Positions 9,084 through 19,233 are shown, counted from the first letter of the stretch. The stretch: 64,000 nucleotides of DNA from JAMXLO01 sp963776505 (GCA_963776505.1 CAVZNH010000062.1:145502-209501), one strand, 5' to 3'. Made by a program: numbers and translations. Notes: a model not told the origin generated them from the sequence alone.

Positions 9084-10255
9084 GCCGCTACAGCGGGTGC
9101 GGCCTCATTCAGCCGCGGCAATACTTCATTACCGAACAGTCGGAGGCTTTTTTCCGCTTCGGCGTGCGTCAAGAAACCGGAGCGGCCGATGAAGATCAGG
9201 TGGCCAAAACCGCCGAGTTCCGCATAGCAATCCATGATCTGCCGGTACACAGTCTCCGGCCGGCCGGCGAACATCAGCTTGCTCGCGATCGCCTGTTCGG
9301 CGGTCATGCCGATCAGCGCATCCGCGGGACGTGCGCCGGCCTGCGGTCCGGTGCGCCACATGCGGGGTGCCATCTCCGGCAGCATGCGTCCCGGCAGAAA
9401 TTTTGAAAACTGCGGTGCCTGCTTCAACGACGTGTTGAGGAACCACAACAACTTGCTGCCGACCTCCGCACCCTCCTCGTCCGTGTCACCTACATAGACG
9501 AATGCCGTATAGGCGAAGCGATCCAGCGCCGGCGGCGGCATTCCCGCTTCCTCGCGCGCGCGGCGATAGGCCGCCCAGGCGCGCTTCGTGCCCTCCATGC
9601 CGCGCAGCACAAGCGCGTTGACCATGCCGCGCCGGCCCAGTTCGGCGGACGTTTCGGGATCGCCCGTCGCGGCCCACAGCGGTGGATGCGGCCGCTGCCA
9701 ACACGGCGGCCAGATATTCACATGACGATGCGTGAAGTGCTTGCCCTCCCAGCTGAACGGGCCGTCGTGGCTGGTCAGCGTCTTCACGATCAGGTCGATC
9801 GCCTCCCAAAAACGTTCCACGATACCGATGGGGTTGGCGTTGCCCGATACCATTTCGCTGTCGCCCGACTTGACGAAGCCGATCTCCAGCCGGCCGCGCG
9901 AGATCACATCGGCGGTGGCATATTCCTCCGCCACGCGCACAGGATCGCGCCGCACGGTGACCAGCGTGCCCTGGCTGAGGATGCGCACCTTGCTGGTCTG
10001 GCGCGCGATGTTGCCGAGGATCATCGGACTGGCGCCATACAGGCTGTTGATACCCGAGTGGTGCTCGATCGAGACGATGTTCACGCCGAGATCGTCGCAC
10101 AGCAGGTGCTCGTCCAGGCATTCGTGGAACAGGTCGGCGGCGATTTTCGGATCGCAATAGCGGTTCGGCAGGCTGCCCCTCACCGAATCCGCGGCGGCGA
10201 GCACCTCCTGCGGCACGAACGGATAGGTGTTCTCGCAATGATACCAGGTCTGCAT
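9080..10255 (-). CDS. LLM class flavin-dependent oxidoreductase (bacterial luciferase-like)
   Basis: The 391-residue protein belongs to the luciferase-like monooxygenase superfamily, which uses FMN supplied by a reductase. Typical segments are 'LGVNIVSIEHHSGINSL' at the N-terminal active site, 'RLEIGFVKSGDSEMV' and 'HPPLWAATGDPETSAELG'. It lies 13 bp downstream of the molybdenum hydroxylase gene and overlaps thiD by 4 bp. No flavin reductase gene is adjacent. The substrate is unknown; the context suggests oxidation of a heterocycle. Confidence 0.9.
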   Translation of the reverse strand: MQTWYHCENTYPFVPQEVLAAADSVRGSLPNRYCDPKIAADLFHECLDEHLLCDDLGVNIVSIEHHSGINSLYGASPMILGNIARQTSKVRILSQGTLVTVRRDPVRVAEEYATADVISRGRLEIGFVKSGDSEMVSGNANPIGIVERFWEAIDLIVKTLTSHDGPFSWEGKHFTHRHVNIWPPCWQRPHPPLWAATGDPETSAELGRRGMVNALVLRGMEGTKRAWAAYRRAREEAGMPPPALDRFAYTAFVYVGDTDEEGAEVGSKLLWFLNTSLKQAPQFSKFLPGRMLPEMAPRMWRTGPQAGARPADALIGMTAEQAIASKLMFAGRPETVYRQIMDCYAELGGFGHLIFIGRSGFLTHAEAEKSLRLFGNEVLPRLNEAAPAVAA

Positions 10256-10268
10256 TGCGTCTTCCTGT

Positions 10269-12611
10269 CTATTGCGCGTGGATGGCGCGCCACACCCGTT
10301 CCGGCGTCGCCGGCATCTCGATGTGCGTCACGCCGAACTCCGCCAATGCATCGACGATCGCGTTGACCACCGCACCGAGCGCCGGCGTGGTGCCGCCCTC
10401 GCCCGCCGGACGAATGCCCAGGGGGTGTGTCGGCGATGGAACCTCGCTCAGCTCGGTGACGTAGGTCGGCACTTCGTCGGCATGCGCGATGGCGTAGTCC
10501 ATCAACGAGCCCGACAGCAACTGGCCGGACTGCGGATCGTACCAGCACTGCTCGAGCAACGCCTGGCCGATCCCGTGCGTGATGCCGCCATGCACCTGAC
10601 CATGCACGATCATCGGATTGACCGCACGCCCGACGTCATCGACCGCCGTGTAGCGCGCGATCTGCACCACGCCGGTTTCTGGATCGACCTCGACTTCGCA
10701 CACATGGCAACCATAGGGGAACGCCGCGAGGTTCACGGTTTCGTCGCCTACGCCGTCCAGGCTGCGCAGGTCGTCCGGCAGATCGTTGCGCTGCACCGCC
10801 GCGGCCGCGACCTCGAAGATGCCGATCGAGCGGTCCGTCCCCTTCACAACGAAGCGGCCGGAGGAAAACTCCAGATCGGCCGCGGCGGCTTCCAGAACGT
10901 GCCCGGCGATCCGCGTTCCTTTGGCGATGATCTCGTTCGAGGCGCCCAGCATGACGATGCTGCCGATCCTCAGCGCACGTCCGGAATGCGACCCACCGCC
11001 TACCGAGACGCGCGCCGTATCACCCTGCACCAGAACGACGCTGTCGATTGGCACGCCGAGCCATTCGCTGACGAGCTGGGCGAAACTGGTTTCATGGCCC
11101 TGGCCGCTGGAGACCGTGCCGATGACGAGTTCCACGACGCCTTCCGGCTGCACGGTGATCTCGGCCCGCTCGCGCGGCACGCCGGTCGCCGTGTCGACAT
11201 AGTTGGCGACGCCGATGCCGCGACACCGGCCGCGCCGCTTCGCTTCCGCGCGGCGTGCCGGGAAGCCTGGCCAGTCACCAAGCGACAGCACACGCTCCAT
11301 CACCGCATGATACGTGCCGCTGTCGTACTCCAGTCCGAATGGATTGCGGTACGGCATGGCGGATTCCGGCACCAGGTTCCGTCGCCGCAGTTCGATGCGA
11401 TCGAACCCGCACTGGCGTGCCGCCAGATCGATCATCCGTTCCATCACGAACATCGCCTCGGGCCGACCGGAGCTGCGATATGGCCGCGTCGGCGCGGTGT
11501 TGGTCAGCGTCGCGACTGCGCGGAAATCCACCACCGGCACGTGGTAGATGCTGGTCATGATCTCCACGCCCTTGTGCAGCGGGCCGAACGAGACGGGATA
11601 CGCACCGCTATTGACCATGTTCGTGCCGCGCATGGCGAGGAATTTTCCCCCCGCATCCAGCGCGAGTTCGGCATCGGCGGTCAGATCGCGCGCCTGGTAG
11701 TCGCACAGGAACGCCTCGCTGCGTTCGCAGGTCCACTTCACTGCACGACCGACCCGCCTCGCCGCCCAGGCCACCAGCGCAAATTCCGGATTGGACGCGC
11801 CACGTGTGCCGAAATTGCCACCGACATCGTGCATGACCATGCGCACGTCATCGTCCGTGACACCAAGCACGACGGCCGTGTCGTGACGCGGGCGCACCGC
11901 ACCGCCGGCGCCTGCGTGCAGCGTATAGCGCCCCGTTGCCGCATCATATTCGCCGATCGCGGCGCGCGGCTCCATCGTCACACCGGCGATGCGCTGCACC
12001 GAGGAACTGAAGCGCACCACGTGCGCAGCGGCCGCGAATGCCGCGTCAGCCGCGCCTGCATCGCCCACCTTGGCGTCGAGGCACAAATTCGATGCGGCGT
12101 CCGACCAGGTACGCGGAGCATCCGCTGCCATTGCCTGTCGTGAGTGAACAACGGCAGGCAGCTCGGTGTAGGCCACCATGACGAGTTCGGCGGCATCCTT
12201 TGCTGCGGCGCGGCTGGTTGCAATCACCATGGCGACGATATCGCCGACATGGCGCACCTCGTCGGCTGCCATCGGATAGTGCGGTGGAATGAATGACGGC
12301 GACCCGTCGACATTGCTGAGTTTGATGTCCACCGGGTGGCCGGTGCTCACCGAATGCGGGATCGCCTTCAGTCCATCGGCCCGCATGTCGTGACCGGTCA
12401 GCACGGCGAGTACACCAGGCGCGCGTATCGCCACAGCAACGTCGACCGACCCGATCAGCGCATGCGCGTGCGGCGAGCGAACCATCACCGCATAAGCCTG
12501 GCCTGGTACATTGATGTCGTCGCTGTAGCGACCGCGGCCGGTCAGCAGCCGCAGGTCTTCCCTGCGCCGCACCGGCTGTCCGATCCCGTTGCTGACGGGA
12601 CTAAGAGACAT
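10269..12611 (-). CDS. Xanthine dehydrogenase family molybdopterin-binding subunit (orphan)
   Basis: The 780-residue large subunit of the molybdenum hydroxylase family is complete: 'GIGQPVRRREDLRLLTGRG' N-terminus, 'DVGGNFGTRG' cofactor loop, 'GQGHETSFAQLVSEWLG', 'GGGSHSGRALR', and the catalytic Glu in 'RPAGEGGTTPALGAVVNA'. The CO-dehydrogenase active-site loop is absent ('YRSSGRPEAM' occupies that place), so CoxL function is unlikely. The start at 12611 has GGAGG 7 bp upstream and was preferred to an ATG five codons earlier. No FAD or 2Fe-2S subunit gene is adjacent, so partners must be encoded elsewhere. It leads the operon with the LLM gene, thiD and tenA. Confidence 0.9.
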   Translation of the reverse strand: MSLSPVSNGIGQPVRRREDLRLLTGRGRYSDDINVPGQAYAVMVRSPHAHALIGSVDVAVAIRAPGVLAVLTGHDMRADGLKAIPHSVSTGHPVDIKLSNVDGSPSFIPPHYPMAADEVRHVGDIVAMVIATSRAAAKDAAELVMVAYTELPAVVHSRQAMAADAPRTWSDAASNLCLDAKVGDAGAADAAFAAAAHVVRFSSSVQRIAGVTMEPRAAIGEYDAATGRYTLHAGAGGAVRPRHDTAVVLGVTDDDVRMVMHDVGGNFGTRGASNPEFALVAWAARRVGRAVKWTCERSEAFLCDYQARDLTADAELALDAGGKFLAMRGTNMVNSGAYPVSFGPLHKGVEIMTSIYHVPVVDFRAVATLTNTAPTRPYRSSGRPEAMFVMERMIDLAARQCGFDRIELRRRNLVPESAMPYRNPFGLEYDSGTYHAVMERVLSLGDWPGFPARRAEAKRRGRCRGIGVANYVDTATGVPRERAEITVQPEGVVELVIGTVSSGQGHETSFAQLVSEWLGVPIDSVVLVQGDTARVSVGGGSHSGRALRIGSIVMLGASNEIIAKGTRIAGHVLEAAAADLEFSSGRFVVKGTDRSIGIFEVAAAAVQRNDLPDDLRSLDGVGDETVNLAAFPYGCHVCEVEVDPETGVVQIARYTAVDDVGRAVNPMIVHGQVHGGITHGIGQALLEQCWYDPQSGQLLSGSLMDYAIAHADEVPTYVTELSEVPSPTHPLGIRPAGEGGTTPALGAVVNAIVDALAEFGVTHIEMPATPERVWRAIHAQ

Positions 12612-12685
12612 CGCAACCTCCCACACACCGCGGCAGCGTGGCGGATGGTCCCGTCGCGATCAAGCCTCGTCCCAGGAAGCGCCGA

Positions 12686-13648
12686 TCAACCGCCGCAGAG
12701 CTGCGTCACGATGTCTTCGTGCAACGCGGCAATCTCGCGCTGCACCCAATCGAGGAACGGTGAGAGCCCGCGTCCCAGGATATCCTCCACAGTCTGGCTC
12801 GCCAGCATCGTCCGGAGGTGGTCCAATCGGCCCAACGCCTGCGCGCAACCGCGCAGATAATAGCGGCTTCGCAAGGTCGTCAGATGCCAGTCGAGCTGCG
12901 CCAGGCTCAATCCGGCCGACCGAGGGAATGCGGCATTCAGCAGCAGGAAGCCGGCGACCTCATGCGGCACATAACCGTGTGGATATTCCCGGCGATACGC
13001 ATGGTAGCCGGCCGCCGCACGCAGCAGCTCGTTCCACTCGCCCGCGTCGATCACCGCATCCGTGGCGGCCAGCGGCAACAACGCGTTGAACTTCGTGTCG
13101 ATCAGCCGCGTGATCTGATCGGCGCGCTCCAGATGGCGGCCCATCATATAGAAGTGCCAGCACTGGTCGCGGTAAAATGTACCCTCGGTGATTCCGGTGT
13201 GCGCCTGCACGCCCTCCTTCAGCATCGCGCAGACGACGGACAGTTCCTCGGGCGCAAGGTCGAGTGCGCTCAACGCGCGAATCCGGCCGTGAAACACGTT
13301 GATCTGTAGCCACATCTCGGTGGAGATCAGTGCCCGCAACGTGCGCGCATTATCCTTCGCGGCACGGATCGCCGACTGCACCGATCCCGGGTTCTCCGAG
13401 TCCAGCAGATAGAAATGCGCCACGCTAGTCGCTTCGGGCGCCTCGTGCTTGGCGAAGAATGCCTCCGCATCACCGTTGATGCGCAGCAATGACATCCAGT
13501 TGCGCCCACCCTCGGCGTCGCGCGCGAAGGTCTTGGTGACGTCCAGCAGGCGTGCCAGGTTTTCGATGCGCTCCATGTAGCGCGCGAGCCACAGCGCACT
13601 GCCGGCGTGCCGAGCGATAAGGTGATGGGAGAGGACGGTTTCACTCAT
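12686..13648 (-). CDS. Alpha-E domain-containing protein
   Basis: The 320-residue all-helical protein matches the alpha-E (DUF403) family: 'ARHAGSALWLARYMERIENLARLLD' region at the N-terminus, central 'YMMGRHLERADQITRLID', and repeated amphipathic helices. Members are encoded next to circularly permuted ATP-grasp proteins, as here, and are thought to take part in a peptide or amide ligase system; direct biochemistry is scarce. The ATG at 13648 overlaps the ATP-grasp stop by 8 bp. A transglutaminase-like third partner often seen in such loci is not present nearby. Confidence 0.88.
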   Translation of the reverse strand: MSETVLSHHLIARHAGSALWLARYMERIENLARLLDVTKTFARDAEGGRNWMSLLRINGDAEAFFAKHEAPEATSVAHFYLLDSENPGSVQSAIRAAKDNARTLRALISTEMWLQINVFHGRIRALSALDLAPEELSVVCAMLKEGVQAHTGITEGTFYRDQCWHFYMMGRHLERADQITRLIDTKFNALLPLAATDAVIDAGEWNELLRAAAGYHAYRREYPHGYVPHEVAGFLLLNAAFPRSAGLSLAQLDWHLTTLRSRYYLRGCAQALGRLDHLRTMLASQTVEDILGRGLSPFLDWVQREIAALHEDIVTQLCGG

Positions 13649-15089
13649 CCGCCAGCACCCAGGTGTCCTTCGATCCGCCACCCTGTGACGAATTCACCAC
13701 CAAGGACCCCGCCCGCAGCGCGACGCGCGTCAATCCGCCCGGCAGCACCCAGGTATCGCGGCCGGTGACCGCGAACGGACGCAGATCGACGTGCCGCGCG
13801 TTCACGCCGTCATCGCACAGCGTCGGGCTGACCGAGAGCTTCACCATCGGCTGGCTGATATAGTTGGCCGGATTGGCCTTCAGCCGGTCACGGAACTCGT
13901 CCAGCTCAGCCTTGCTGGCATGCGGGCCGATCAGCAGGCCGTAGCCGCCGGATTCCGCCACCGGCTTCACCACCAGCTCGTGCAGATGCGCGAGTGTATA
14001 CGCGAGCCCCTCCTGCTCGGCGCAGCTTCGCGTATCGACATTCGACAATATCGCGTCCTCACCGAGATAGTAGCGAATGATGCGCGGCATATAGGCATAG
14101 ACCGCCTTGTCGTCCGCGACACCCGTACCGACCGCATTGGCGATCGACACTCCGCCGCGCCGCCATGCCTCGATCAGTCCACGCACACCCAATTGGCTGT
14201 CGGGACGAAACGCGTCCGGATCGAGGAAATCATCGTTCAGCCGTCGATAGATCGTGTGCACCCGCGCAAGGCCTGCGGTAGTGCGCATCCAGACGCGACC
14301 GTCGTCGACCAGCAGATCCTGCCCCTCGACCAGCGGGACACCCATTTCGCGCGCCAGGAACACGTGCTCGAAATAGGCCGAATTGAAAATACCGGGCGAC
14401 AGCAGCACGACCTGAGGATCGCTGACGCCCGCCGGCGCGATCTCCGTCATCGCGCGGTGCAGTTGCAGGCCGTATTCGTCCACGCTGCGCACCCGCAGGC
14501 CGGCCATCAGGTCGGACAGCACGCGCAACGACATATGCCGGTTCTCGACCACGTAGGCCACGCCCGACGGCGTCCTTGCATTGTCCTCCAACACCAGGAA
14601 CCGGCCGGCGTCATCGCGGATGATGTCGGTGCCGCAGATATGCACATAGGTGCCGTGGGGCGGATCGAAGCCGATCATCGCCTCGCAGTAGGCCGCATTG
14701 CCCAGCACCAGTTCGCGCGGCACCACGCCGTCGGCGAGGATCTTCCGCTCATGATAGATGTCGTGCAGGAACAGGTTCAGCGCCCGCACGCGCTGGATCA
14801 CGCCGGCTTCCAGCGTGTGCCATTCCTGCGCGGTGATCACGCGCGGGATCAGGTCGAAAGGCAGGATGCGGTCGATCGCGGTCGCATCGGAATAGACCGT
14901 GAAGGTGATGCCGCGCTCCAACAGGTCGCGTTCGGCTTCGGCGGCGCGGCGACGCAGTGACTCGACCGGCAGCAGCCGCAGTCTTTCGCGCAGCAGCGAC
15001 AGCGCTGAATGCGGTGCCTCACCCGGCCGCAGCATCTCGCAGAAGAGGCTGCCCGGATCGTATCCCGCCAGAACACCGTCCTGCCGCAT
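13641..15089 (-). CDS. Circularly permuted type 2 ATP-grasp protein
   Basis: The 482-residue protein matches circularly permuted ATP-grasp proteins. Visible blocks are 'LFLHDIYHERKILADGVVP', 'VLEDNARTPSGVAYVVENR', 'LSPGIFNSAYFEHVFLA', 'VKPVAESGGYGLLIGP' (nucleotide-binding loop) and a C-terminal 'NSSQGGGSKDTWVL'. These proteins probably form an amide bond using ATP, with the alpha-E protein as partner; the product is unknown. The start at 15089 ('MRQDGVLAGYDPG') gives the family length, while the longest frame would add 28 unrelated residues. It is coupled to the downstream alpha-E gene. Confidence 0.88.
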   Translation of the reverse strand: MRQDGVLAGYDPGSLFCEMLRPGEAPHSALSLLRERLRLLPVESLRRRAAEAERDLLERGITFTVYSDATAIDRILPFDLIPRVITAQEWHTLEAGVIQRVRALNLFLHDIYHERKILADGVVPRELVLGNAAYCEAMIGFDPPHGTYVHICGTDIIRDDAGRFLVLEDNARTPSGVAYVVENRHMSLRVLSDLMAGLRVRSVDEYGLQLHRAMTEIAPAGVSDPQVVLLSPGIFNSAYFEHVFLAREMGVPLVEGQDLLVDDGRVWMRTTAGLARVHTIYRRLNDDFLDPDAFRPDSQLGVRGLIEAWRRGGVSIANAVGTGVADDKAVYAYMPRIIRYYLGEDAILSNVDTRSCAEQEGLAYTLAHLHELVVKPVAESGGYGLLIGPHASKAELDEFRDRLKANPANYISQPMVKLSVSPTLCDDGVNARHVDLRPFAVTGRDTWVLPGGLTRVALRAGSLVVNSSQGGGSKDTWVLADE

Positions 15090-15224
15090 CCGCCGCCCTC
15101 GATCGGACTTTTCGTCGATGAACCCTTGCACGTTTTGTGCCGCGCTGCCACGACATTGCGACATCGATGCCAAAAACCGATGCCCAATCCGCGGACGGCG
15201 ACTGCCTGTTCGCTGGGCAACCGG

Positions 15225-16423
15225 TCAGCGACGGCGGAGCAGTGCGAGCCCGCCACCGATCACCGCCACCGTGGCGGCGAGCGGTCCGAAGCCGGCAAAG
15301 CCGATGCTGCCTATCATCCACCCGCCAAGAGCGGCGGCACCCAGCCAGCCGATGCTGTTGGAGGTGACGTTCAGACCCATCACCGTGCCCCTCACGTGTT
15401 CCGGCACGTCGCTGAGCGATGCCATCAGCGAAGGCCGTGCGATCGCATTGCAGAACACGTAGCCGAAGCCCAGCGACGACCGAGGTCTGCACACTCGTTT
15501 GCCAGCCGAACAGGGCGAGCGCGGCAACGCCGGACGCCAACATCGCCGAGCCGAAAATGGCCAGACGATTGGGCAATCGGTCGGCCAGCTGGCCGCCCAG
15601 CAGTGTGCCAAGAATGTTGCCGATCGCGAAAATGCCCAATGGCAGCGCCACCTCTTGGAGCGACAGTGAGTAGGTCGATTGCAGGAATGTCGCATGGTAC
15701 ACTGCCACCAGCCCGTAGCAGATTCGCTCGGCGATCCCCATGGCGAGCAGTCGCAGCACCGGCCGCGACAGTGCTGCACGCATCGACGGCACTCGCGCCA
15801 ATGCAACCGGATCCGACGTTCGCCCGTCGTGCCGTGGTCGCCAGCAGGCTGGCCGCCGTGATCAGCGCCAGCGCCGCAATGCAAACATTGACGCCGCGCC
15901 AGCCGATCCAAGACCCCACCCAGGCTGCCAGCGGCACGCCAATGAGTAGCGTCAGCGACTGACCGCTCATTACCCAGCCCAACGCGCGTCCCTGCTGCGT
16001 GGGCGACACACGCGCCGACACCTCCGCGAAGATCACGCCGCTGAACAGGCCGCAGAAGGCGCCGGCCAACGTGACCCAAGCTGCGACCGCGGCGAAACTG
16101 CCGCCCGTGGCGATGCCCGTCGTCGCCACCGCCAATCCAAGCGGACCGCCCAGCAGGAAAGGGCGGGTTCCCCATCGATCCGACCCAGCACCCGCGATCA
16201 CCGATGTAATGCCCCACGAGATCGAGCTGATCGCGACCAGATCGGCGATCAGCGGCACATTGGCCGACAGATCGCGCGCCATCTCGATCAGGAACGGCGC
16301 GCGAGTGGTGCCGCTGGCGGCGACGGTGAACATCGCGAGCGACGCGGCAGCCAGCAGCGGCCACGGCATCCGCGCATGCAGAGCAAAGCTGCCCGCCGCG
16401 CGGGACGTCCTGATCGCGGTCAT
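15225..16423 (-). pseudogene. Major facilitator superfamily transporter, two frameshifts
   Basis: Three frames read in order rebuild one MFS permease of about 400 residues. The N-terminal half runs from 16423 ('MPWPLLAAASLAMFTVAASG', 'GAGSDRWGTRPFLLGG') to 'ASLLATTARR'. The middle ('RPVLRLLAMGIAERICYG', 'QLADRLPNRLAIFGS') starts near 15800, and the last segment ('LGFGYVFCNAIARPSLMA' to 'GGGLALLRRR') starts near 15480. Each break is a one-base change in otherwise intact membrane helices. The motif 'DRLPNR' between helices is typical of MFS. No substrate is indicated. It lies alone, divergent from the D-aminoacylase gene. Confidence 0.75.
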
Positions 16424-16565
16424 CTCGACGGTTCCCCCAATGGCTCAGTTTGGCCCGCTTCCCGAATGAGACCAAGTCTCGCTTCCCTTCGGCCGCCGGA
16501 GTGCTACGCTCGCCTCAAAGCGGAAGGACCGCCGCGGGCGGTTCAGTAAACGGGAGAACGACAAG

Positions 16566-18272
16566 ATGACGTATGACCTGTTGATCCGTAATGGCCGCAT
16601 CGTCGATGGCTCCGGCATGCCGGCATTTCGCGGCGACATTGCGGTGAAGGACGGCAAGATTGCCGAAATCGGCAAGATCACCGGCGCGGCGGAGCGCACG
16701 GTCGATGCCGACGGCCTCGCTGTGTCGCCTGGTTTCATTGACAACCACTGCCACTACGATGCGCAGGTGACGTGGGATCCGCTGTGCACATTCTCGCCGC
16801 AGCACGGCGCGACCACGGTGATCTTCGGCAACTGCTCGCTCTCGCTGGCCCCGGTGCGCCGCGGCAAGGAAGAGCGGATGGCCGAATTCCTGTCCTATGT
16901 CGAAGCCATTCCCATGGAGGTGCTGCGCACCGTCGATGTCAATTGGGAGAGCTTCCCGCAGTACATGGACCGGCTCGACAAGAACCTCGGCGTCAACGCC
17001 GGCACCCTGATCGGCCACACCGCCGTGCGCTTCTACGCGATGGGCGAGGACTGCCAGAAGCGCACCGCCAACGACGACGAGATCCGCACCATGCAGGAGG
17101 TCGTGCGCGACGGCATGAAGGCCGGCGCGATCGGCTTCTCGGGCTCGCGCCAGAAGGGCCATTTCGATCCGCAGGGTGTGCCGATCCCCGCGTTGTGGGC
17201 GGATGACAAGGAACTGTTCGCGCTCACCGATGTGCTGCGCGAACTCGGCACCGGCACGGTGCAGATGGGCGGCGGCGTCGATCCCGAACTCGCCGACGGG
17301 CTGATGGCGCGGATGGCGGAGGCCTGCGGCCGGCCAGTGATCTACAACAGCCTGAGCCAGACCGTGCGCACCGGCGACAAGTGGAAGCAGCACATTGCCC
17401 GCGTCGACGAGACCGCGCGCGCCGGCATCCGTGCCTATCCGATGTGCAGCCCGAACCGCGTGACGCAGGACTTCACCATGAAGAACTGCCAGGTGTTCCG
17501 CGGTCTGCCGACCTGGCATCCGATCCTGATCTCGTCGGATGCGGACAAGATGCGCGCCTATGCCGATCCGCAGGTGCGCGACAAGCTGCATGCCGAGGCG
17601 GTGGAGCGTTCGGTCCCTATCTCGGGCGCCATCGGGTTCTCCAAGACCTGGTGGGATTACATGTGGGTGAACGAGCCTGCGCTGGAGAAGAACAAGCCGC
17701 TGCAGTTCAAGACCATCGGCGAGATCGCCAAAATGCAGAACAAGCGGGTGATCGACGCGTTCCTCGACCTGGTCGTCGAGGAGAAGCTGGAGACGCGCTT
17801 CCTGCAGGCCGAGAACAACATCGACGACGAGGCGGTGAAGCAGATCCTGACCTATCCGAATGCTTTCATTGGCCTCGGCGATGGCGGCGCGCACGTGCAG
17901 TTCCACGGCGGCTACGGCTACACCACACGGCTGCTCGGCGAGTGGGTGCGCGAGAAGCACGCGATGACATTGGAGCAGGCAGTGCGGCGGCTCACGTTCG
18001 AGTCGGCATCGCTGTTCGGCATCAGCGATCGTGGCCTGCTGCGCGAAGGTCTGGCCGCAGACATCGTGCTGTTCGATCCTGACACAGTGAAGCCGGGACC
18101 GGAGAGTGTGGTGCACGACTTCCCGGCCGGCGGCTGGCGCATCAAGGAACCCGCGGTCGGCATTCACATGACCATCGTCAATGGTCAGGTGCTACTGGAG
18201 GACGGCAAGCACACTGGCGCGCTGCCTGGCCGTGTGCTGCGCAATTCCTGGTACCAGGCGCACCGGAACTAA
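16566..18272 (+). CDS. Amidohydrolase, N-acyl-D-amino-acid deacylase (D-aminoacylase) family
   Basis: The 568-residue metal-dependent amidohydrolase starts 'MTYDLLIRNGRIVDGSGMP' and has the metal-binding 'GFIDNHCHYDAQ' strand, an 'FGNCSLSLAPVR' segment containing the Cys ligand used by D-aminoacylases, and the C-terminal composite domain 'GLAADIVLFDPDTVKPG'. Family members remove N-acyl groups from D-amino acids or act on related amides; many similar proteins of unknown substrate exist. A GGGAG ribosome binding site precedes the ATG. It stands alone between an MFS gene and a palindromic repeat. Confidence 0.88.
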   Translation: MTYDLLIRNGRIVDGSGMPAFRGDIAVKDGKIAEIGKITGAAERTVDADGLAVSPGFIDNHCHYDAQVTWDPLCTFSPQHGATTVIFGNCSLSLAPVRRGKEERMAEFLSYVEAIPMEVLRTVDVNWESFPQYMDRLDKNLGVNAGTLIGHTAVRFYAMGEDCQKRTANDDEIRTMQEVVRDGMKAGAIGFSGSRQKGHFDPQGVPIPALWADDKELFALTDVLRELGTGTVQMGGGVDPELADGLMARMAEACGRPVIYNSLSQTVRTGDKWKQHIARVDETARAGIRAYPMCSPNRVTQDFTMKNCQVFRGLPTWHPILISSDADKMRAYADPQVRDKLHAEAVERSVPISGAIGFSKTWWDYMWVNEPALEKNKPLQFKTIGEIAKMQNKRVIDAFLDLVVEEKLETRFLQAENNIDDEAVKQILTYPNAFIGLGDGGAHVQFHGGYGYTTRLLGEWVREKHAMTLEQAVRRLTFESASLFGISDRGLLREGLAADIVLFDPDTVKPGPESVVHDFPAGGWRIKEPAVGIHMTIVNGQVLLEDGKHTGALPGRVLRNSWYQAHRN

Positions 18273-18292
18273 TAACTACAACGCGCTCTAAC

Positions 18293-18380
18293 GTCATGGC
18301 CGGCCTCGTGCCGGCCATCCACGTCTTCCTGGCGCGCATCAGAGAAAGGCGTGGATAGCTGGGACAAGCCCGGCCATGAC
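18293..18380. repeat. Long intergenic inverted repeat (gtcatggccgg ... ccggccatgac)
   Basis: The outer arms GTCATGGCCGG and CCGGCCATGAC are near-perfect inverted repeats, with inner arms (ccatccacg / cgtggat) that extend the stem. This matches a common class of dispersed palindromic intergenic elements in alphaproteobacteria. It sits between two convergent genes and may end transcription from both sides. Confidence 0.75.
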
Positions 18381-18433
18381 GAAGTGGGGCCAGTGCGTCT
18401 TCCGCTCTGAACCGGCCACCCTATGCGGCACAG

Positions 18434-19215
18434 TCAATCGGCGAGCGCGGGCACCGATGGCTGCGGCGTGAGGCCAAGATACGCATCAGCGACACTGTCA
18501 GGTGACCCGTCAAGTCGTAGCCGCCCTTGGTCAAGCCACAGCGCACGAGAGCACCATGCCTTCAGGGTGCTCATGTCGTGCGTCGAAAGGACCAGGATTT
18601 CGGCGCTGCGCACCATAGTCTCCAGCCGATGCCGCGCACGCTCCAGGAATTCCGCGTCGCCTGCCAGGATCCACTCGTCCATCAGCAGGATCTCGGGCCG
18701 GATGGCTGTGGCAAGCGCGAAGCCCAGGCGGACCACCATCCCTGCCGAGTAGATACGCACAGGAAGGTCGAGGAAATCCCCCAGTCCGGCGAATTCCGCA
18801 ACATCCTCCTCCAACCGCGGAAGAGCGGGCCGCGGCAGGCCGTTGTACAGGCCGCGCAACATGATGTTCTCGCGGCCGGTCAGCTCCAGGTTCATACCAA
18901 GGCTGGAGTCCAGCAATGCACTCACGCTGCCCTTTACCCTTATACGGCCGATCACCGGCTCGTAGATGCCGGCCAGCGTACGCAAGCAGGGTAGTCTTCC
19001 CCGCGCCATTTGAGCCAATCAGCCCGAGCCGGTCGCCCACCGCCCAAACTGAAGCTGATGTCACGCAGAGCCTGCACCACGACGCGATGCTGACGATCCT
19101 TGCCGAGCCGACCGGATGCAGCCGCCATCACGGTCTTTTTCAGACTGCGAGCGTTGCCGTGATAGAGGGGAAACAAGACCGAGACTTCCTCGATCTGGAT
19201 GTAAGGAGTGCCCAC
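18434..19215 (-). pseudogene. ABC-2 polysaccharide exporter ATP-binding protein (Wzt/KpsT-like), two frameshifts
   Basis: Three frames join into one ATPase. The N-terminal segment starts at a GTG at 19215 ('YIQIEEVSVLFPLY') and reaches 'VQALRDISFSL'; the Walker A segment 'GLIGSNGAGKTTLL' is in a second frame; the rest ('LRTLAGIYEPVIGRI' to the end) is in a third. The signature is the 'IYSAGMVVRLGFALA' form, and Walker B is 'ILLMDEWILAGD', both typical of ATPases exporting lipid-linked polysaccharide or teichoic acid. The breaks fall near 19050 and 18985. It follows the permease gene by 18 bp. The split is probably sequence error, because both Walker motifs and the signature are intact. Confidence 0.78.
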
Positions 19216-19233
19216 TGCGATGGCCTCGTAAGT

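Noticed and set aside
10272..12143. Long plus-strand open frame of about 620 codons
   Set aside because: It is antisense to the Mo hydroxylase subunit, shows no domain, and has the Arg/His-rich composition expected of a high-GC shadow frame.
10269..12611. Carbon monoxide dehydrogenase large subunit (CoxL), suggested by the CoxG-like gene nearby
   Set aside because: The active-site loop typical of CoxL with its copper-binding Cys is absent, and coxS and coxM are not adjacent.
16515..18167. Long minus-strand open frame of about 550 codons
   Set aside because: It is antisense to the D-aminoacylase-type gene and has no recognisable domain.
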